The notes: generated by a model not told the origin, from the letters alone. A DNA stretch of 64,000 nt from Daejeonella sp. (GCF_017495225.1 NZ_JAFEIG010000020.1:62001-126000), one strand, 5' to 3'; shown: positions 7,929-18,616, numbered from the stretch's first letter. A program made the numbers and translations.

Positions 7929-10900
7929 TTAAGCAACCTCACGCATATCTACAGCAACAACTTTTGAAACACCTTGTTCTGCCATTGTAACACCATAAAT
8001 TATGTCAGTACTTGCAATAGTACGCTTATTATGGGATACAATGATGAATTGAGAGCGATCAGAGAATTCACGGATGATATTATTGAACTTATCAATATTT
8101 GTATCATCAAGAGGAGCATCCACCTCATCAAAAATACAGAATGGGGCAGGTTTCAATAAATATAGGGAGAATAAAATTGCAGTCGCGGTTAGCGTTTTTT
8201 CTCCTCCTGATAATTGATTGATCGATAATGGTCTTTTACCTTTTGGTCTTGCTATGATATCGATATCAGATTCTAATGGATTTGTTGGATCCGCTAAAAT
8301 TAAATCGCAACTATCTTCTTGATTGAATAATGAACGGAAAACCTCAATAAAATGTGTTCTAACGCTCGTAAATGCTTCCATGAACTTTTCCTTTGCAGTA
8401 TCATCAATTTCTTTGATAGTCTGTAAAAGTGAGGCTTTTGCTTCTGAAAGATCCTTTTTCTGCGATTGAATGAATGTATAGCGCTCATTCATCTCTTGGT
8501 ATGCTTCCATCGCCATCGGATTGATAGCGCCATATTCATCAAGTTGTTTCTTTAATTTTTCAGTTTTTTCACGAAGTTCTTGTTCATTTTCAGTCTCCTG
8601 CGCTTGATTGATCTCGTCATCCAAAAGTTCAGCAATATCAATTGAAAACTCGACAGATAAACGTTCTTTTAATGCGTTCAATTCAAGTTTTATAGCTGTT
8701 TTTTGATCTTTTAACTCATTACTTATTAAATCAGCTGATTCTTTGTTTTTACGGAGCGTACTAATGTTTTCTTCAATCTCAGTAATTTTACCTCTAGAAG
8801 CATAAAACTCTTGCTCTGAGTCTCTCAAGGCAATTTCAAACTCTTCTTTTTGAGCATACATCGCAATTAAATCTTCATCAGAATGATCTGCATGTTGTAA
8901 TGATTCTTTTATGCTTAAATTGGTTTTTTCAAGCTCGCTCGTATTACTTTCTATTTTAGTTTCGAGTGATTTTTGCTGACTTTCTCTGTATTCCAGATCC
9001 TTCTCAATGCTCGATACTTTATTTTGCTGTTGATGAAAACGGATATTTTCCTGATTAAACAAACCTGACTTATTGCTTAATAGTTCGGTAAGTTCATTGT
9101 ATTCTTGTTGGAATTGTATTAATTGGACCTCTTTATCGCTCTTTTTGATTTTTAATTCAGCCAAAAGTGGCTCAGAAGTCAATAATTCAGCACTTATACT
9201 TGAAATTTTTTGTTCAATGTCTTGCTTTCTATTTAGACTATTTTCAATAAATGCTAGGTATTGTTCTTGTTTTGTTTTTACAGAAGTAAACTCATTACTT
9301 AGTTTATTAATCTCAATTTGAAGGAGGTTAATTGTATCTTTTTGAGATGATTCACTCTGATTTTTAAGATTTTCTTCTTCAATTTCAATTTCCGACTTTA
9401 ACTTAGTCAAGCTGGCTTCTGTGCTACTAATTTCTTTTGAAAGCTTTTCCAGATTTTTAGCACGCCCAATTCTTTTCCCTTCAAATAAACCTACAGAACC
9501 ACCAGACATGCCAATTCTGTTTTTTGAGAACATCCCTGATTTACTGAGAATTACAAATTGTTCTTCCGGTAGAGCAGATTTAATTTCTTGTTCATCACCA
9601 GTTTCTAGAAGATATACGTTGTTTAAAAGGATTTCACAAAGCGGGCGATACTTAGAGTCGGTATCGATTATATCAAGTGCTGATATTAAATTCGTTCCGC
9701 TTAATTTTTCAGAATTTGACTTGGTTTTTTTACTTAGCGCATCTAAAATAAAAAAGTTTGCTCGTCCTCTAGAAGAATCGTTGAGTAATTGAATGGCCTG
9801 AATAGCCTCCGCCTGTGTTTCAACAACATAATGGTTCATTACAGGTTCCAAGTAGTTTTCAATAGCTATTCTATACTCTTCACGACAGAATAAAATATCT
9901 GAAAATAGGGGAGCTTGTTTTGCCCAGCCAGCATTTTTCTTCAAGAAACGAATAGATTCCGGAAAACCTTCCAGATTATCAACCATTGATTTAGTTAAAT
10001 TATACTCGTTTTGCTTGGAATCGAGCTTACGGCTTTCCTGGTTTAAAGTCTCCTTTAATTCTTTTAATTTTTCTGTGCTTCGCTGAATTTGACGGTTAAG
10101 CTCGTCCTCAAGCTCTTTTTTATTATTATATTCTTTTTGCTTGATCTCTAAATTACCACCAATTTCATTAATTACTTTATTAAATTCATTGAGTTCAGTT
10201 TCTTTAGAAATAGTGTCCTCCATATTTCGGTTAGCTTCCTGAAAAAGTGCTTCCTTTTGAATATTTAGGATGGCAATGTCTTTTTCAAGCTTATAAACCT
10301 GATTTTGAAGGTCAGTATTTTCTTTTGTATAAGAATCTAATTGCGCTTTTGATTTTTGTTGGTTCTCTCTAAGTCCGTTTATTTCTAATTGCTGAGTCGC
10401 TAAAGAACTTTGTAATTTATTAAGGATTTCACTTTCTTGAAGATGTTCTTCATTCAATCGTTTTTGATTGTAAAAGACGTGGTTAAGCTGGTTTTTGTCT
10501 TTCTCTAACTCATCGCTTAGGCGAGTCTTTTTATCTTCTAAAAAGCGTAATTGCTCGTTTTTTAATTTTTTGTCGCTTTCGTAGTTTCTGATTTTAGCAA
10601 TAAAATCGTTACTAGCTTTTTGCTGTACAGAAAGATTTTTTTCAAGTTTTAAATTATCAAGTTTTTGTTGTTGCAATAAGGCTTCCAAATTGCTTATTGC
10701 TGTGCTAATTCCTGAATTGCCTAAAGCATGTTCCTGTTCTTTATCTTCAAGTCTTGAAAGCGATTCCCTAAATCCGATAATACGAAAAGAGGCTAGAAGG
10801 ATGCTTAAATTTTTGTATTGCTCTTTCAGTTTGAAATAACGCTCAGCCTTTTTTGCTTGATTTTCAAGTGTTTTGAGGTTTTTTTCGATTTCAAAAAGTA

Positions 10901-11480
10901 AATCTTCAACGCGACTTAAATCAGCTTCTGTATCTTTTAATTTGTTAAATGTCTGTTTTTTTCGTAACTTATATTTAGAGATTCCCGAAGCTTCCTCAAA
11001 CAAAGCACGTCTTGAATTGTCTTTATTGGCAATGATCTCATCTATCATTTTAAGCTCAATGATAGAGTAGGAGTCTGAGCCAATTCCTGTATCAAGAAAG
11101 AGGTCTGTGATATCTTTTAAACGACAAGCAACATCATTTAATCGATACTCACTTTCGCCTGATCGATAAAGTTTTCTAGTTATGGTAACTTTTGTAAAAT
11201 CTGTTGGTAGGATGTTTTTTGTATTGTCGAAGGTTAAAGAAACCTCTGCTAAATTGGATGCTTTACGATTTTTTGTTCCATTAAAAATGATGTTTTCCAT
11301 CTTTTCGGAACGTAGCATTCTGGTACTTTGTTCGCCTAAAACCCAGCGTATGGCATCAACAACATTCGATTTTCCGCAACCATTAGGGCCTACAATTGCT
11401 GTAACGCCTTCGTTAAAGTTAATAGTGATTTTATCACCAAAACTTTTAAAACCTTTGATTTCCAGTTGGGTAAGTTGCAT
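7929..11480 (-). CDS. smc: Chromosome segregation protein SMC
   Basis: An 1183-residue SMC ATPase of full length. The N-terminal Walker A is GPNGCGKSNVVDAIRWVLGE (about residues 31-50). Long coiled coils of Glu/Lys/Gln-rich heptads flank a central hinge (about 500-680) containing GMSGGSVGLFEGKRIGRAKN. The C-terminal head has the ABC signature LSGGEKTLTA and Walker B FCIFDEVDAPLDD. SMC dimers with ScpA/ScpB organise and segregate the chromosome. Partners are not in the window. The start MQLTQLEIKGFKSFGD is the canonical one, so the ATG at 11480 is secure. Confidence 0.96.
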   Translation of the reverse strand: MQLTQLEIKGFKSFGDKITINFNEGVTAIVGPNGCGKSNVVDAIRWVLGEQSTRMLRSEKMENIIFNGTKNRKASNLAEVSLTFDNTKNILPTDFTKVTITRKLYRSGESEYRLNDVACRLKDITDLFLDTGIGSDSYSIIELKMIDEIIANKDNSRRALFEEASGISKYKLRKKQTFNKLKDTEADLSRVEDLLFEIEKNLKTLENQAKKAERYFKLKEQYKNLSILLASFRIIGFRESLSRLEDKEQEHALGNSGISTAISNLEALLQQQKLDNLKLEKNLSVQQKASNDFIAKIRNYESDKKLKNEQLRFLEDKKTRLSDELEKDKNQLNHVFYNQKRLNEEHLQESEILNKLQSSLATQQLEINGLRENQQKSKAQLDSYTKENTDLQNQVYKLEKDIAILNIQKEALFQEANRNMEDTISKETELNEFNKVINEIGGNLEIKQKEYNNKKELEDELNRQIQRSTEKLKELKETLNQESRKLDSKQNEYNLTKSMVDNLEGFPESIRFLKKNAGWAKQAPLFSDILFCREEYRIAIENYLEPVMNHYVVETQAEAIQAIQLLNDSSRGRANFFILDALSKKTKSNSEKLSGTNLISALDIIDTDSKYRPLCEILLNNVYLLETGDEQEIKSALPEEQFVILSKSGMFSKNRIGMSGGSVGLFEGKRIGRAKNLEKLSKEISSTEASLTKLKSEIEIEEENLKNQSESSQKDTINLLQIEINKLSNEFTSVKTKQEQYLAFIENSLNRKQDIEQKISSISAELLTSEPLLAELKIKKSDKEVQLIQFQQEYNELTELLSNKSGLFNQENIRFHQQQNKVSSIEKDLEYRESQQKSLETKIESNTSELEKTNLSIKESLQHADHSDEDLIAMYAQKEEFEIALRDSEQEFYASRGKITEIEENISTLRKNKESADLISNELKDQKTAIKLELNALKERLSVEFSIDIAELLDDEINQAQETENEQELREKTEKLKKQLDEYGAINPMAMEAYQEMNERYTFIQSQKKDLSEAKASLLQTIKEIDDTAKEKFMEAFTSVRTHFIEVFRSLFNQEDSCDLILADPTNPLESDIDIIARPKGKRPLSINQLSGGEKTLTATAILFSLYLLKPAPFCIFDEVDAPLDDTNIDKFNNIIREFSDRSQFIIVSHNKRTIASTDIIYGVTMAEQGVSKVVAVDMREVA

Positions 11481-11649
11481 TTTACTATTTTCGCTTTGTG
11501 CGAATTTGAATTTTATTTAGGGGCACAATTTAAGAAATATTACAGAGCATTGCGATATTTTTTAGCATTAGAATCGATAAATCTTTTTTTGATGGGCAAT
11601 TTGCTATCTTAGAAAGAAAAATAAATTAACAGGTTATATTTATAATATT

Positions 11650-12633
11650 ATGGAATACAGACGATTAGGAAAATCTGGTTTAAGAGTTAGTGCACTTTCT
11701 CTTGGAAGTTGGTTAACTTTTGGTAATCAGATTGAAGATAAGGTGGCCGAAGAGTTGATGGATGTGGCTTATGAAGGGGGTGTTAACTTCTTTGATAATG
11801 CAGAAGGTTATGCAGGTGGGAAGTCAGAGATTGTAATGGGTAATATTCTGAAAAAGAAAAATTGGGATCGTAGCTCTTATATAGTTTCTAGCAAGATATT
11901 TTTTGGAGCAGAAGAAAAGAAGCCCAATATGATTGGACTTTCAAAGAAACATATTTTTGAAGGGACACATAATGCACTGAAACGACTTCAATTAGATTAT
12001 GTAGATTTAATTTATTGTCATCGCCCGGATAAGGAAACACCCATAGAAGAAACTGTATGGGCAATGCATCAATTAATTCAGTCAGGAAAAGCACTTTATT
12101 GGGGAACATCGGAATGGAGTGCTTTAGAAATTATGCAAGCACATTATTTTGCCGAGAAAAATCATTTAGTGCCACCCGTAATGGAGCAGCCTCAGTACAA
12201 TATGCTTTGGCGTGAAAAAATTGAAAATGAATTTTTATTATTATTTAGAGATTTCGGAATGGGCACCACTATTTGGAGTCCGCTAGCTTCTGGTTTACTC
12301 TCAGGAAAATATAATGATGCTGATCCTAAAGATACACGCTTTAGTATTGAGAGTCTGGAATGGCTTAAAAACAGGCTATTGGTTGAAGATAATATTAGAA
12401 AAGTTAAGCTTTTAAAAGGAGTAGCTGATAAATTAAATACCACTCTTGCTAAATTGGCTATTGCTTGGTGTCTTAAAAATCCTAATGTAAGTACTGTCAT
12501 TTTAGGAGCAACAAAAGTTAGTCAGCTAAAAGAAAATTTAACCGCAATGGAAATTTTACCTTTATTAAATCAGGAGATAATGGATGAAATTGATGTGATT
12601 ACTGGGACAAAACCTCAGATTACTGTAGTTTAA
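11650..12633 (+). CDS. Aldo/keto reductase, voltage-gated K+ channel beta-subunit-like (AKR6 type)
   Basis: A 327-residue TIM-barrel oxidoreductase. The catalytic tetrad is visible as D49 and Y54 in FFDNAEGYAGG, K82 in VSSKIFFG and H124 in YCHRPD. The opening MEYRRLGKSGLRVSALSLGS and the late VILGATKVSQLKENL (NADP-binding) are typical of the AKR6/Kv-beta group found in bacteria. It should reduce aldehydes or ketones with NADPH; no ion-channel partner is present. It stands alone between smc (divergent) and the convergent MBL hydrolase, and ends at a strong bidirectional terminator. Confidence 0.9.
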   Translation: MEYRRLGKSGLRVSALSLGSWLTFGNQIEDKVAEELMDVAYEGGVNFFDNAEGYAGGKSEIVMGNILKKKNWDRSSYIVSSKIFFGAEEKKPNMIGLSKKHIFEGTHNALKRLQLDYVDLIYCHRPDKETPIEETVWAMHQLIQSGKALYWGTSEWSALEIMQAHYFAEKNHLVPPVMEQPQYNMLWREKIENEFLLLFRDFGMGTTIWSPLASGLLSGKYNDADPKDTRFSIESLEWLKNRLLVEDNIRKVKLLKGVADKLNTTLAKLAIAWCLKNPNVSTVILGATKVSQLKENLTAMEILPLLNQEIMDEIDVITGTKPQITVV

Positions 12634-12653
12634 ATCATTGTAATTTTCAATTA

Positions 12654-12687
12654 TAAAAAAAGCAATCCGATTGGATTGCTTTTTTTA
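12654..12687. terminator. Bidirectional terminator after the aldo/keto reductase
   Basis: AGCAATCC, loop GATT, GGATTGCT, with an A-run before and a T-run after. It serves both the plus-strand reductase and the minus-strand MBL hydrolase. Confidence 0.9.
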
Positions 12688-12699
12688 TTTAAGTCAATA

Positions 12700-13542
12700 T
12701 TAAACTTGAGTAAGTTTGAAAGTGTCTTTTACTCGAATACCTTTTTCTGTTTCTTGTAGAGTACAGCATTCATTAATTGGATCATGCTCTAAGAAAAGAA
12801 TATAATCATTTTTTACCGCTTCTGCAAGAAATTCTTTCTTTTCCTTTAAAGTTTTGAGAGGAAACATATCGTAGGCCATCACGTATGGAAGGGGAATATG
12901 CCCGATAGAAGGCAGTAAATCAGCCATGTACAAAATGGTTTTGCCATGATATGAAATCTGTGGCAACATCATAGAATCGGTATGGCCAAATGCAAACCGG
13001 ATTTTAATATTATCGGTAAAATTAATTCCATCAACACAGTCAATGAATTTTAATTTTCCACTTTCTTGTATAGGCAATAAGTTTTCTTTTAGGAAAGAAG
13101 CTTTTTCACGATCGTTTGGTTCGATGGCCCATTGCCAATGATTAGAATTGCTCCAGTATGTGGCATTTTTAAAGGCTGGGACTAAAGTGCCATCTTCAAG
13201 TTTATCGATAGATCCGCCGCAATGATCAAAGTGCAAATGGGTTAAAAAAACATCAGTAATATCATCTTTTGAAAATCCATTTTTTGCTAAAGATTTTTCA
13301 AGAGTATCATCGCCATGTAAGTAATAATGTTTTAAAAAGCGCTCATCTTGCTTATTTCCGATGCCATTATCAATAAGTATTAATCGATCGCCATCTTGTA
13401 CTAGAAGGCATCTCATGGCCCAAGTACACAGATTTAATTCATCTGCGGGATTAGTCTTTTGCCAAATAGATTTTGGTACTACGCCGAACATAGCACCTCC
13501 ATCTAATTTAAAAAAGCCTGTTTCGATCGTAAATAACTTCAT
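12700..13542 (-). CDS. MBL-fold metallo-hydrolase
   Basis: A 280-residue metallo-beta-lactamase-fold protein with the zinc motif HLHFDH at 102-107 followed by CGGS. Further ligands are consistent with FGHTDSMM, YMADLLPS and the late LEHDP. The group resembles quorum-quenching lactonase/AttM-like and other small-molecule hydrolases, but the substrate cannot be assigned. No signal peptide is seen, so it is probably cytoplasmic. It lies 10 nt downstream of lpdA on the same strand and is likely co-transcribed, with no obvious metabolic link. Confidence 0.85.
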   Translation of the reverse strand: MKLFTIETGFFKLDGGAMFGVVPKSIWQKTNPADELNLCTWAMRCLLVQDGDRLILIDNGIGNKQDERFLKHYYLHGDDTLEKSLAKNGFSKDDITDVFLTHLHFDHCGGSIDKLEDGTLVPAFKNATYWSNSNHWQWAIEPNDREKASFLKENLLPIQESGKLKFIDCVDGINFTDNIKIRFAFGHTDSMMLPQISYHGKTILYMADLLPSIGHIPLPYVMAYDMFPLKTLKEKKEFLAEAVKNDYILFLEHDPINECCTLQETEKGIRVKDTFKLTQV

Positions 13543-13552
13543 TAATAATATT

Positions 13553-14941
13553 TTACAAGTGAATTACTTCACCATATGCATCAGCTGCAGCTTCCATAAT
13601 TGCTTCACTCATGGTAGGGTGAGGGTGTACCGTTTTAACGATATCCATGCCAGTAGTTTCTAATTTTCTAGCTACAACTACTTCAGCAATCATTTCAGTA
13701 ACATTGGTTCCAATCATGTGAGCGCCGAGGAATTCACCATATTTAGCATCAAAAATCACTTTCACAAAACCATCTTTAGCACCTGCAGCACTTGCTTTTC
13801 CGGATGCAGAGAATGGGAATTTTCCTACTTTAATTTCATAACCAGCTTCTTTTGCTGCTTTTTCGGTGTATCCAACAGAAGCAATTTCTGGAGAGCAATA
13901 AGTACATCCAGGAATATTATTGTAATTTAAAGGCTCAGGATGATGTCCAGCAATCTTTTCAACACAAATAATTCCTTCAGCAGAAGCAACATGCGCAAGA
14001 GCTTGTCCTTTAACAATATCTCCAATGGCGTAAACACCTTCTATATTGGTCTTATAGAAATCATCAACTTGAACACGACCTTTATCTACTGTTATACCAA
14101 CTTCTTCTAATCCTAAATTTTCTAAATTGGTACTAACACCAACAGCCGAAAGAACAACATCACATTCTATAACTTCTGTCCCGACAGCATTCTTAACGGT
14201 TACTTTGCATGTTTTACCGCTTGTATCAACCGACTCCACATTGGTTCCAGTCATTATATTAATTCCAGATTTTTTGAAGCTTCTCACCAATTGTTTTGAG
14301 ATATCTTCATCTTCAACAGGAACGATATTATCAAGGTATTCAACGATTGTAACTTTAGTACCAAGAGCATTATAAAAATAAGCAAATTCTACTCCAATTG
14401 CACCAGATCCTACAACAACCATCGATTTAGGTTGTTCAGCTAATGCCATTGCTTGACGGTATCCAATCACTTTTTTACCATCTTGTTTTAAGTTTGGTAA
14501 TTCACGTGAACGACCTCCAGTTGCCAAAATAGTATATTTAGCGGTATATTCTTTAGTTGAGCCATCAGCACCAAGAACTTCCACTTTTCCACCTTTCTTT
14601 ATTTTACCTGTGCCCATGATGACATCGATTTTATTCTTTTTCATCAAGAATTGAACACCTTTGCTCATCCCTTCGGCAACAGCGCGACTTCTTTTTATGA
14701 TTGCTCCGAAATCAGCCTCAGAACCTTGAACTTTGATTCCATAATCAGCCGCATGTGTTATATATTCGAAAACGTTTGCACTTTTTAATAATGCTTTTGT
14801 GGGAATACAACCCCAATTTAGACATATTCCACCCAGAGATTCACGTTCAACAATGGCAACTTTAAGGCCTAATTGAGCTGCTCTTATAGCTGCTACGTAA
14901 CCACCTGGTCCACTTCCGATAATAATGATGTCGTAATTCAT
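13553..14941 (-). CDS. lpdA: Dihydrolipoyl dehydrogenase (E3)
   Basis: A 462-residue FAD-dependent disulfide oxidoreductase. It has the N-terminal FAD dinucleotide fold GSGPGGYVAAIRAAQLG, the redox pair C40/C45 in GGICLNWGCIPTKALL, the NAD fold VVVGSGAIGVEFAYF and the second FAD motif GVYAIGDI. The C-terminal dimerisation domain has the catalytic HPHPTMSEAI (His and Glu). It reoxidises lipoyl groups of 2-oxo-acid dehydrogenases and the glycine cleavage system. No E1/E2 genes are adjacent. A TAGATTTG box lies at 14975-14982 upstream. Confidence 0.96.
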   Translation of the reverse strand: MNYDIIIIGSGPGGYVAAIRAAQLGLKVAIVERESLGGICLNWGCIPTKALLKSANVFEYITHAADYGIKVQGSEADFGAIIKRSRAVAEGMSKGVQFLMKKNKIDVIMGTGKIKKGGKVEVLGADGSTKEYTAKYTILATGGRSRELPNLKQDGKKVIGYRQAMALAEQPKSMVVVGSGAIGVEFAYFYNALGTKVTIVEYLDNIVPVEDEDISKQLVRSFKKSGINIMTGTNVESVDTSGKTCKVTVKNAVGTEVIECDVVLSAVGVSTNLENLGLEEVGITVDKGRVQVDDFYKTNIEGVYAIGDIVKGQALAHVASAEGIICVEKIAGHHPEPLNYNNIPGCTYCSPEIASVGYTEKAAKEAGYEIKVGKFPFSASGKASAAGAKDGFVKVIFDAKYGEFLGAHMIGTNVTEMIAEVVVARKLETTGMDIVKTVHPHPTMSEAIMEAAADAYGEVIHL

Positions 14942-15094
14942 ATATATTAATTGTAGTACAATTGAAAATTAATGCAAATCTAATAAAATACTCAAGGGCT
15001 TGAAAATATTTATAAAGTCTTGTTATAAATGTTGAAAAGATTAAAATGTCGATAACTATTCGAAAGATTTAATAATTACTTAACATTGAAATTG

Positions 15095-15123
15095 TTGTGA
15101 TTGATAAAAGGTCTGTATATTTG
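15095..15123 (+). promoter_or_regulatory. Promoter of the Oar-like TonB receptor
   Basis: TTGTG at 15095-15099 and TATATTTG at 15116-15123, a good match to the Bacteroidetes -33/-7 pair with slightly short spacing. The predicted leader is about 33 nt. Confidence 0.6.
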
Positions 15124-15160
15124 CGGCGATTAAAATAACCAACCATTTAAAATCAACTTT

Positions 15161-18100
15161 ATGAAGAAAATTCTACTCCTAACACTTGTTGTGTTATCCT
15201 TTGTGTTTGATGCATCAGCACAGGTAACAACAAGTAGTTTATCGGGTACTATTCGTGATTCAAAGGAATCACTTATTGGTGCAACTATTAAGGCTACACA
15301 TCAGCCTACTGGGACTGTTTACGGTTCATCTTCCGGCGTTGATGGAAGATTTAACATCCTTAACATGCGTGTGGGTGGTCCTTATCTTATTCAAGTAACT
15401 TACGTTGGATATCAATCGGAGTCCTTTAGTAATGTTATACTTAATTTAGGTGAGCCATTTGTTTTAAACGTCACATTAAAGGAATCAGGTAATCAACTTC
15501 AAGAAGTTGTGATTACTGCACAAGATCCTAATTCGGTTCTTAATGCTAATAGAACTGGAGCCACTACAAATATTGGTCGTGCTCAAATTCAATCATTACC
15601 TACTATTTCTCGTAGTGTAAATGATATTACTCGTCTAACACCACAAGCAAATGGAACTAGCATTGGTGGTGGAAATTATCGTTCAAATAATTTTTCTGTA
15701 GATGGAGCGAATTTTAATAATCAATTTGGTATAGGTTCAAACATTCCTGCAAATGGTTCTCCAATTTCTATCGATGCGTTAGAACAAATTTCTATCAATG
15801 TTACTCCTTATGATATTCGTCAGTCTGGTTTTACAGGAGGTGCGGTGAATGCGGTTACTCGTTCTGGGGGAAATAAATTTTTCGGTAATGCTTTTTACAC
15901 CATGCGCGGTGATGACCAGCAAGGTAAAAAAATTGGCAATTATACTATCCCAACTTTACAAAAATTTGATGAGAAAAACTTTGGCGCTAGTTTTGGTGGA
16001 CCAATCGTTAAAGATAAATTGTTCTTTTTTGTCAATGCGGAATTTAAAAAAACTACAGCTCCTGGTTCTCCTAGAATTGCAGCTACTCCACAACGGCCTT
16101 ATGGTTCAATTTCTACAGTTACAAGAACTACTGCAGATTTTATGAATTCCGTGAGTTCATATTTACTTGATACCTATGGTTATAAAACTGGTATTTATGA
16201 AAACTTTAATAATATCAGTAATAATGACAAATTATTTGCTCGCTTAGATTGGAATATTTCCAAAAATCATCGTTTAAGTGTTCGCTACAATCAAGTAGAA
16301 AGTCAGACACCGAACTCACCAAGCACTTCAGTTTCTGGTTCAGCTATTACCGGTAACTTAACTTATGGAAATGTTAGATCTGGTTTGAATAATAATGCTG
16401 GTTTACCTTTTCAGAATACAAATTATTATCAAGCAGCTAACTTATACAGTTCTACTGCTGAGTTGAACTCTAACTTTGGTAGTAAACTAACTAACACATT
16501 GCGTGCTACTTACTCTCATCAAAATGATCCTAGAACTACTGATAGTTCACCATTCCCAATGGTTGATATTTTAGATGGTACGCAATCAGCTACAAGCGCA
16601 GGAAATGTTTTAACTACTTTTGGTTATGAAGCTTTTACTTATGGTAACCTAAGAGATGTGAAAAGTTACACTTTTAGCGACGAATTAGGTTTGGCTCTAG
16701 GTAAGCATAATTTAACTTTAGGATTGCAAGCTGAATTTAGTACTACAAAGAACGGTTTTCAACGTTATGGTGCCGGATTTTATACTTTCAAATCATGGTC
16801 TGATTTTGTAGGTGGAGCACGTCCATTACAATATTCAGTTACTTATCCGTTAACTGCTGATGGCTCACAAGCTTTCCCATCATTTAAATTTTCACAATAC
16901 TCAGCTTATTTGCAAGATGAGTTTGCAGTTTCCGACGCATTAAAATTAACTGCTGGAATTAGATTTGAACAAGCTACATATCCAGGTGTTGATGAGATTA
17001 GAACTCATCCTTTGGTTGCAGCTCAAACTTTTGCTAATGGACAAAAGGTTAATACTGGAGAGCTTCCAGCAGCTAGAATGAATTATTCTCCTCGTTTCGG
17101 TTTTAACTGGGATGTGAAAGGTGATCGTTCATTACAAGTACGAGGAGGTACAGGTATTTTTACAGGACGCGTTCCATTTGTATGGATAGTTTCTCAATCT
17201 GGTGATGCTGGATTATTACAGTTTACTCAAACTTACTCTGGTTCATCAACTCCATTTTTTAATCCGAGTACAGCACCAAACCTTACTTCTACTAAAGGAG
17301 CAGCAGGAACTAGTATCCCTGGAACCATTAGTGCGATGTCAAAAGATTTAAGATTCCCTCAAACTTGGAAATCTAGCTTAGGTGTTGACGTAAAATTACC
17401 TTGGGGTATGGTTGGTACCATAGAAGGTATCTATGGAAAAGATTTATATGCTGCAACCGCTCAAAACGTAAACTTAAAAGATCCAACAGTATTCAATTTT
17501 ACAGGTTATCCTGATAGTAGACCATTTTATGGAAACTCTACTAATTTGAGACAAGTTGTAAATATCACTTCTGCTGGAATTCCTTCTTCAACAGGTACTT
17601 CTGCGTTAAATGTTGTTAAAATGACTAATACTAAAGGAGGTTATAACTGGATGTTAACAGCTCAATTGACTAAGCAATTTTCAAAAGGCTTATCTGTTAT
17701 GGCTGCATATACCAAAACGGATCAACGTAACTTTGGTGATGGAAGTGGAGATCAATTGTTGAATTTATGGTCTATTCCACAAACATTCAGTAATGCAAAT
17801 TCTCCTACTTTAAGTTATTCTAGTAATTTAAATCCTGATCGAGTAATTGCATCACTTTCTTACAAGAGAGAATACTTTGATAATTTAGCAACTTCAATCT
17901 CTTTATTTTATGAAGGATCTCAACAGGGAAGATTTTCTTATACTTATTCTTCCGACTTTAATAGAGATGGTCAAAGTAATGATTTGATTTATATTCCTAA
18001 GGCAGGTGAAATGCCAGCCTCATCATTCCAGGCAATTCCAGCTAATACTTCTGGTTATAGAGCGGCTGGTTATACTGCTCAAGAGCAAAGTGATTTATTT

Positions 18101-18493
18101 GAATCTTACATTCAACAAGATAAGTATTTGAGTAAAAATAGAGGCTCTTATGCTGAACGTAATGGAGGAACTTCACCTTGGAGAAATCAAGTTGATTTTA
18201 GATTAACTCAAGAAATCTTCAAAGATGTAAATGGTGCTAAAAATTCAGTACAATTTACAATGGATGTATTTAATTTAGGTAATTTGTTAAATAAAAATTG
18301 GGGTAATGTCAATTTTGTAAATAATAGAGAAATTTTAGTTCCTCGCAATGTGGACCTTATTTCTTCAACTACAAAACCTATATTTAGAATGGCCGCTGCC
18401 AATGGTGATATAGTGAAAAGTACTTTTGGTACTTCTCAAACCATTTCATCAACATATTACATGCAATTTGGTATTCGTTACAATTTCCAATAG
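15161..18493 (+). CDS. TonB-dependent receptor with carboxypeptidase-like N-domain (Oar-like)
   Basis: An 1110-residue outer-membrane protein. It has a signal peptide (MKKILLLTLVVLSFVFDASA) and a CarboxypepD_reg-like domain (about 25-110, GTIRDSKESLIGATIKATH). A plug domain (about 120-240) contains NNFSVDGANFNNQFG and FTGGAVNAVTRSGGNKFFG. A long beta-barrel ends in an aromatic strand, YYMQFGIRYNF. This architecture matches Oar-type receptors. The ligand is unknown: no SusD, hydrolase or metal genes are adjacent. It has its own promoter and a strong terminator, so it is monocistronic. Confidence 0.9.
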   Translation: MKKILLLTLVVLSFVFDASAQVTTSSLSGTIRDSKESLIGATIKATHQPTGTVYGSSSGVDGRFNILNMRVGGPYLIQVTYVGYQSESFSNVILNLGEPFVLNVTLKESGNQLQEVVITAQDPNSVLNANRTGATTNIGRAQIQSLPTISRSVNDITRLTPQANGTSIGGGNYRSNNFSVDGANFNNQFGIGSNIPANGSPISIDALEQISINVTPYDIRQSGFTGGAVNAVTRSGGNKFFGNAFYTMRGDDQQGKKIGNYTIPTLQKFDEKNFGASFGGPIVKDKLFFFVNAEFKKTTAPGSPRIAATPQRPYGSISTVTRTTADFMNSVSSYLLDTYGYKTGIYENFNNISNNDKLFARLDWNISKNHRLSVRYNQVESQTPNSPSTSVSGSAITGNLTYGNVRSGLNNNAGLPFQNTNYYQAANLYSSTAELNSNFGSKLTNTLRATYSHQNDPRTTDSSPFPMVDILDGTQSATSAGNVLTTFGYEAFTYGNLRDVKSYTFSDELGLALGKHNLTLGLQAEFSTTKNGFQRYGAGFYTFKSWSDFVGGARPLQYSVTYPLTADGSQAFPSFKFSQYSAYLQDEFAVSDALKLTAGIRFEQATYPGVDEIRTHPLVAAQTFANGQKVNTGELPAARMNYSPRFGFNWDVKGDRSLQVRGGTGIFTGRVPFVWIVSQSGDAGLLQFTQTYSGSSTPFFNPSTAPNLTSTKGAAGTSIPGTISAMSKDLRFPQTWKSSLGVDVKLPWGMVGTIEGIYGKDLYAATAQNVNLKDPTVFNFTGYPDSRPFYGNSTNLRQVVNITSAGIPSSTGTSALNVVKMTNTKGGYNWMLTAQLTKQFSKGLSVMAAYTKTDQRNFGDGSGDQLLNLWSIPQTFSNANSPTLSYSSNLNPDRVIASLSYKREYFDNLATSISLFYEGSQQGRFSYTYSSDFNRDGQSNDLIYIPKAGEMPASSFQAIPANTSGYRAAGYTAQEQSDLFESYIQQDKYLSKNRGSYAERNGGTSPWRNQVDFRLTQEIFKDVNGAKNSVQFTMDVFNLGNLLNKNWGNVNFVNNREILVPRNVDLISSTTKPIFRMAAANGDIVKSTFGTSQTISSTYYMQFGIRYNFQ

Positions 18494-18507
18494 TATATAA
18501 TTACTAA

Positions 18508-18540
18508 AAGCCCGCTTCCATACGAAGCGGGTTTTTTTTT
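18508..18540 (+). terminator. Rho-independent terminator of the Oar-like receptor
   Basis: CCCGCTTC, loop CATAC, GAAGCGGG followed by a run of nine T. Confidence 0.93.
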
Positions 18541-18582
18541 GCCCAATTTTTTCCTGATATTTTATATTAACATTCTAGAGCT

Positions 18583-18590
18583 TACATTTG
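18583..18590 (+). promoter_or_regulatory. -7 box of the S46 peptidase gene
   Basis: TACATTTG matches TAnnTTTG, 26 bp before the ATG. Only a weak TTTA is present near the -33 position. Confidence 0.5.
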
Positions 18591-18616
18591 TATAACCAAT
18601 ATAATAAACCATAATT

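Noticed and set aside
9073-9792. Plus-strand frames opposite smc
   Set aside because: Shadows of the long coiled-coil gene; no independent motif, promoter or signal.
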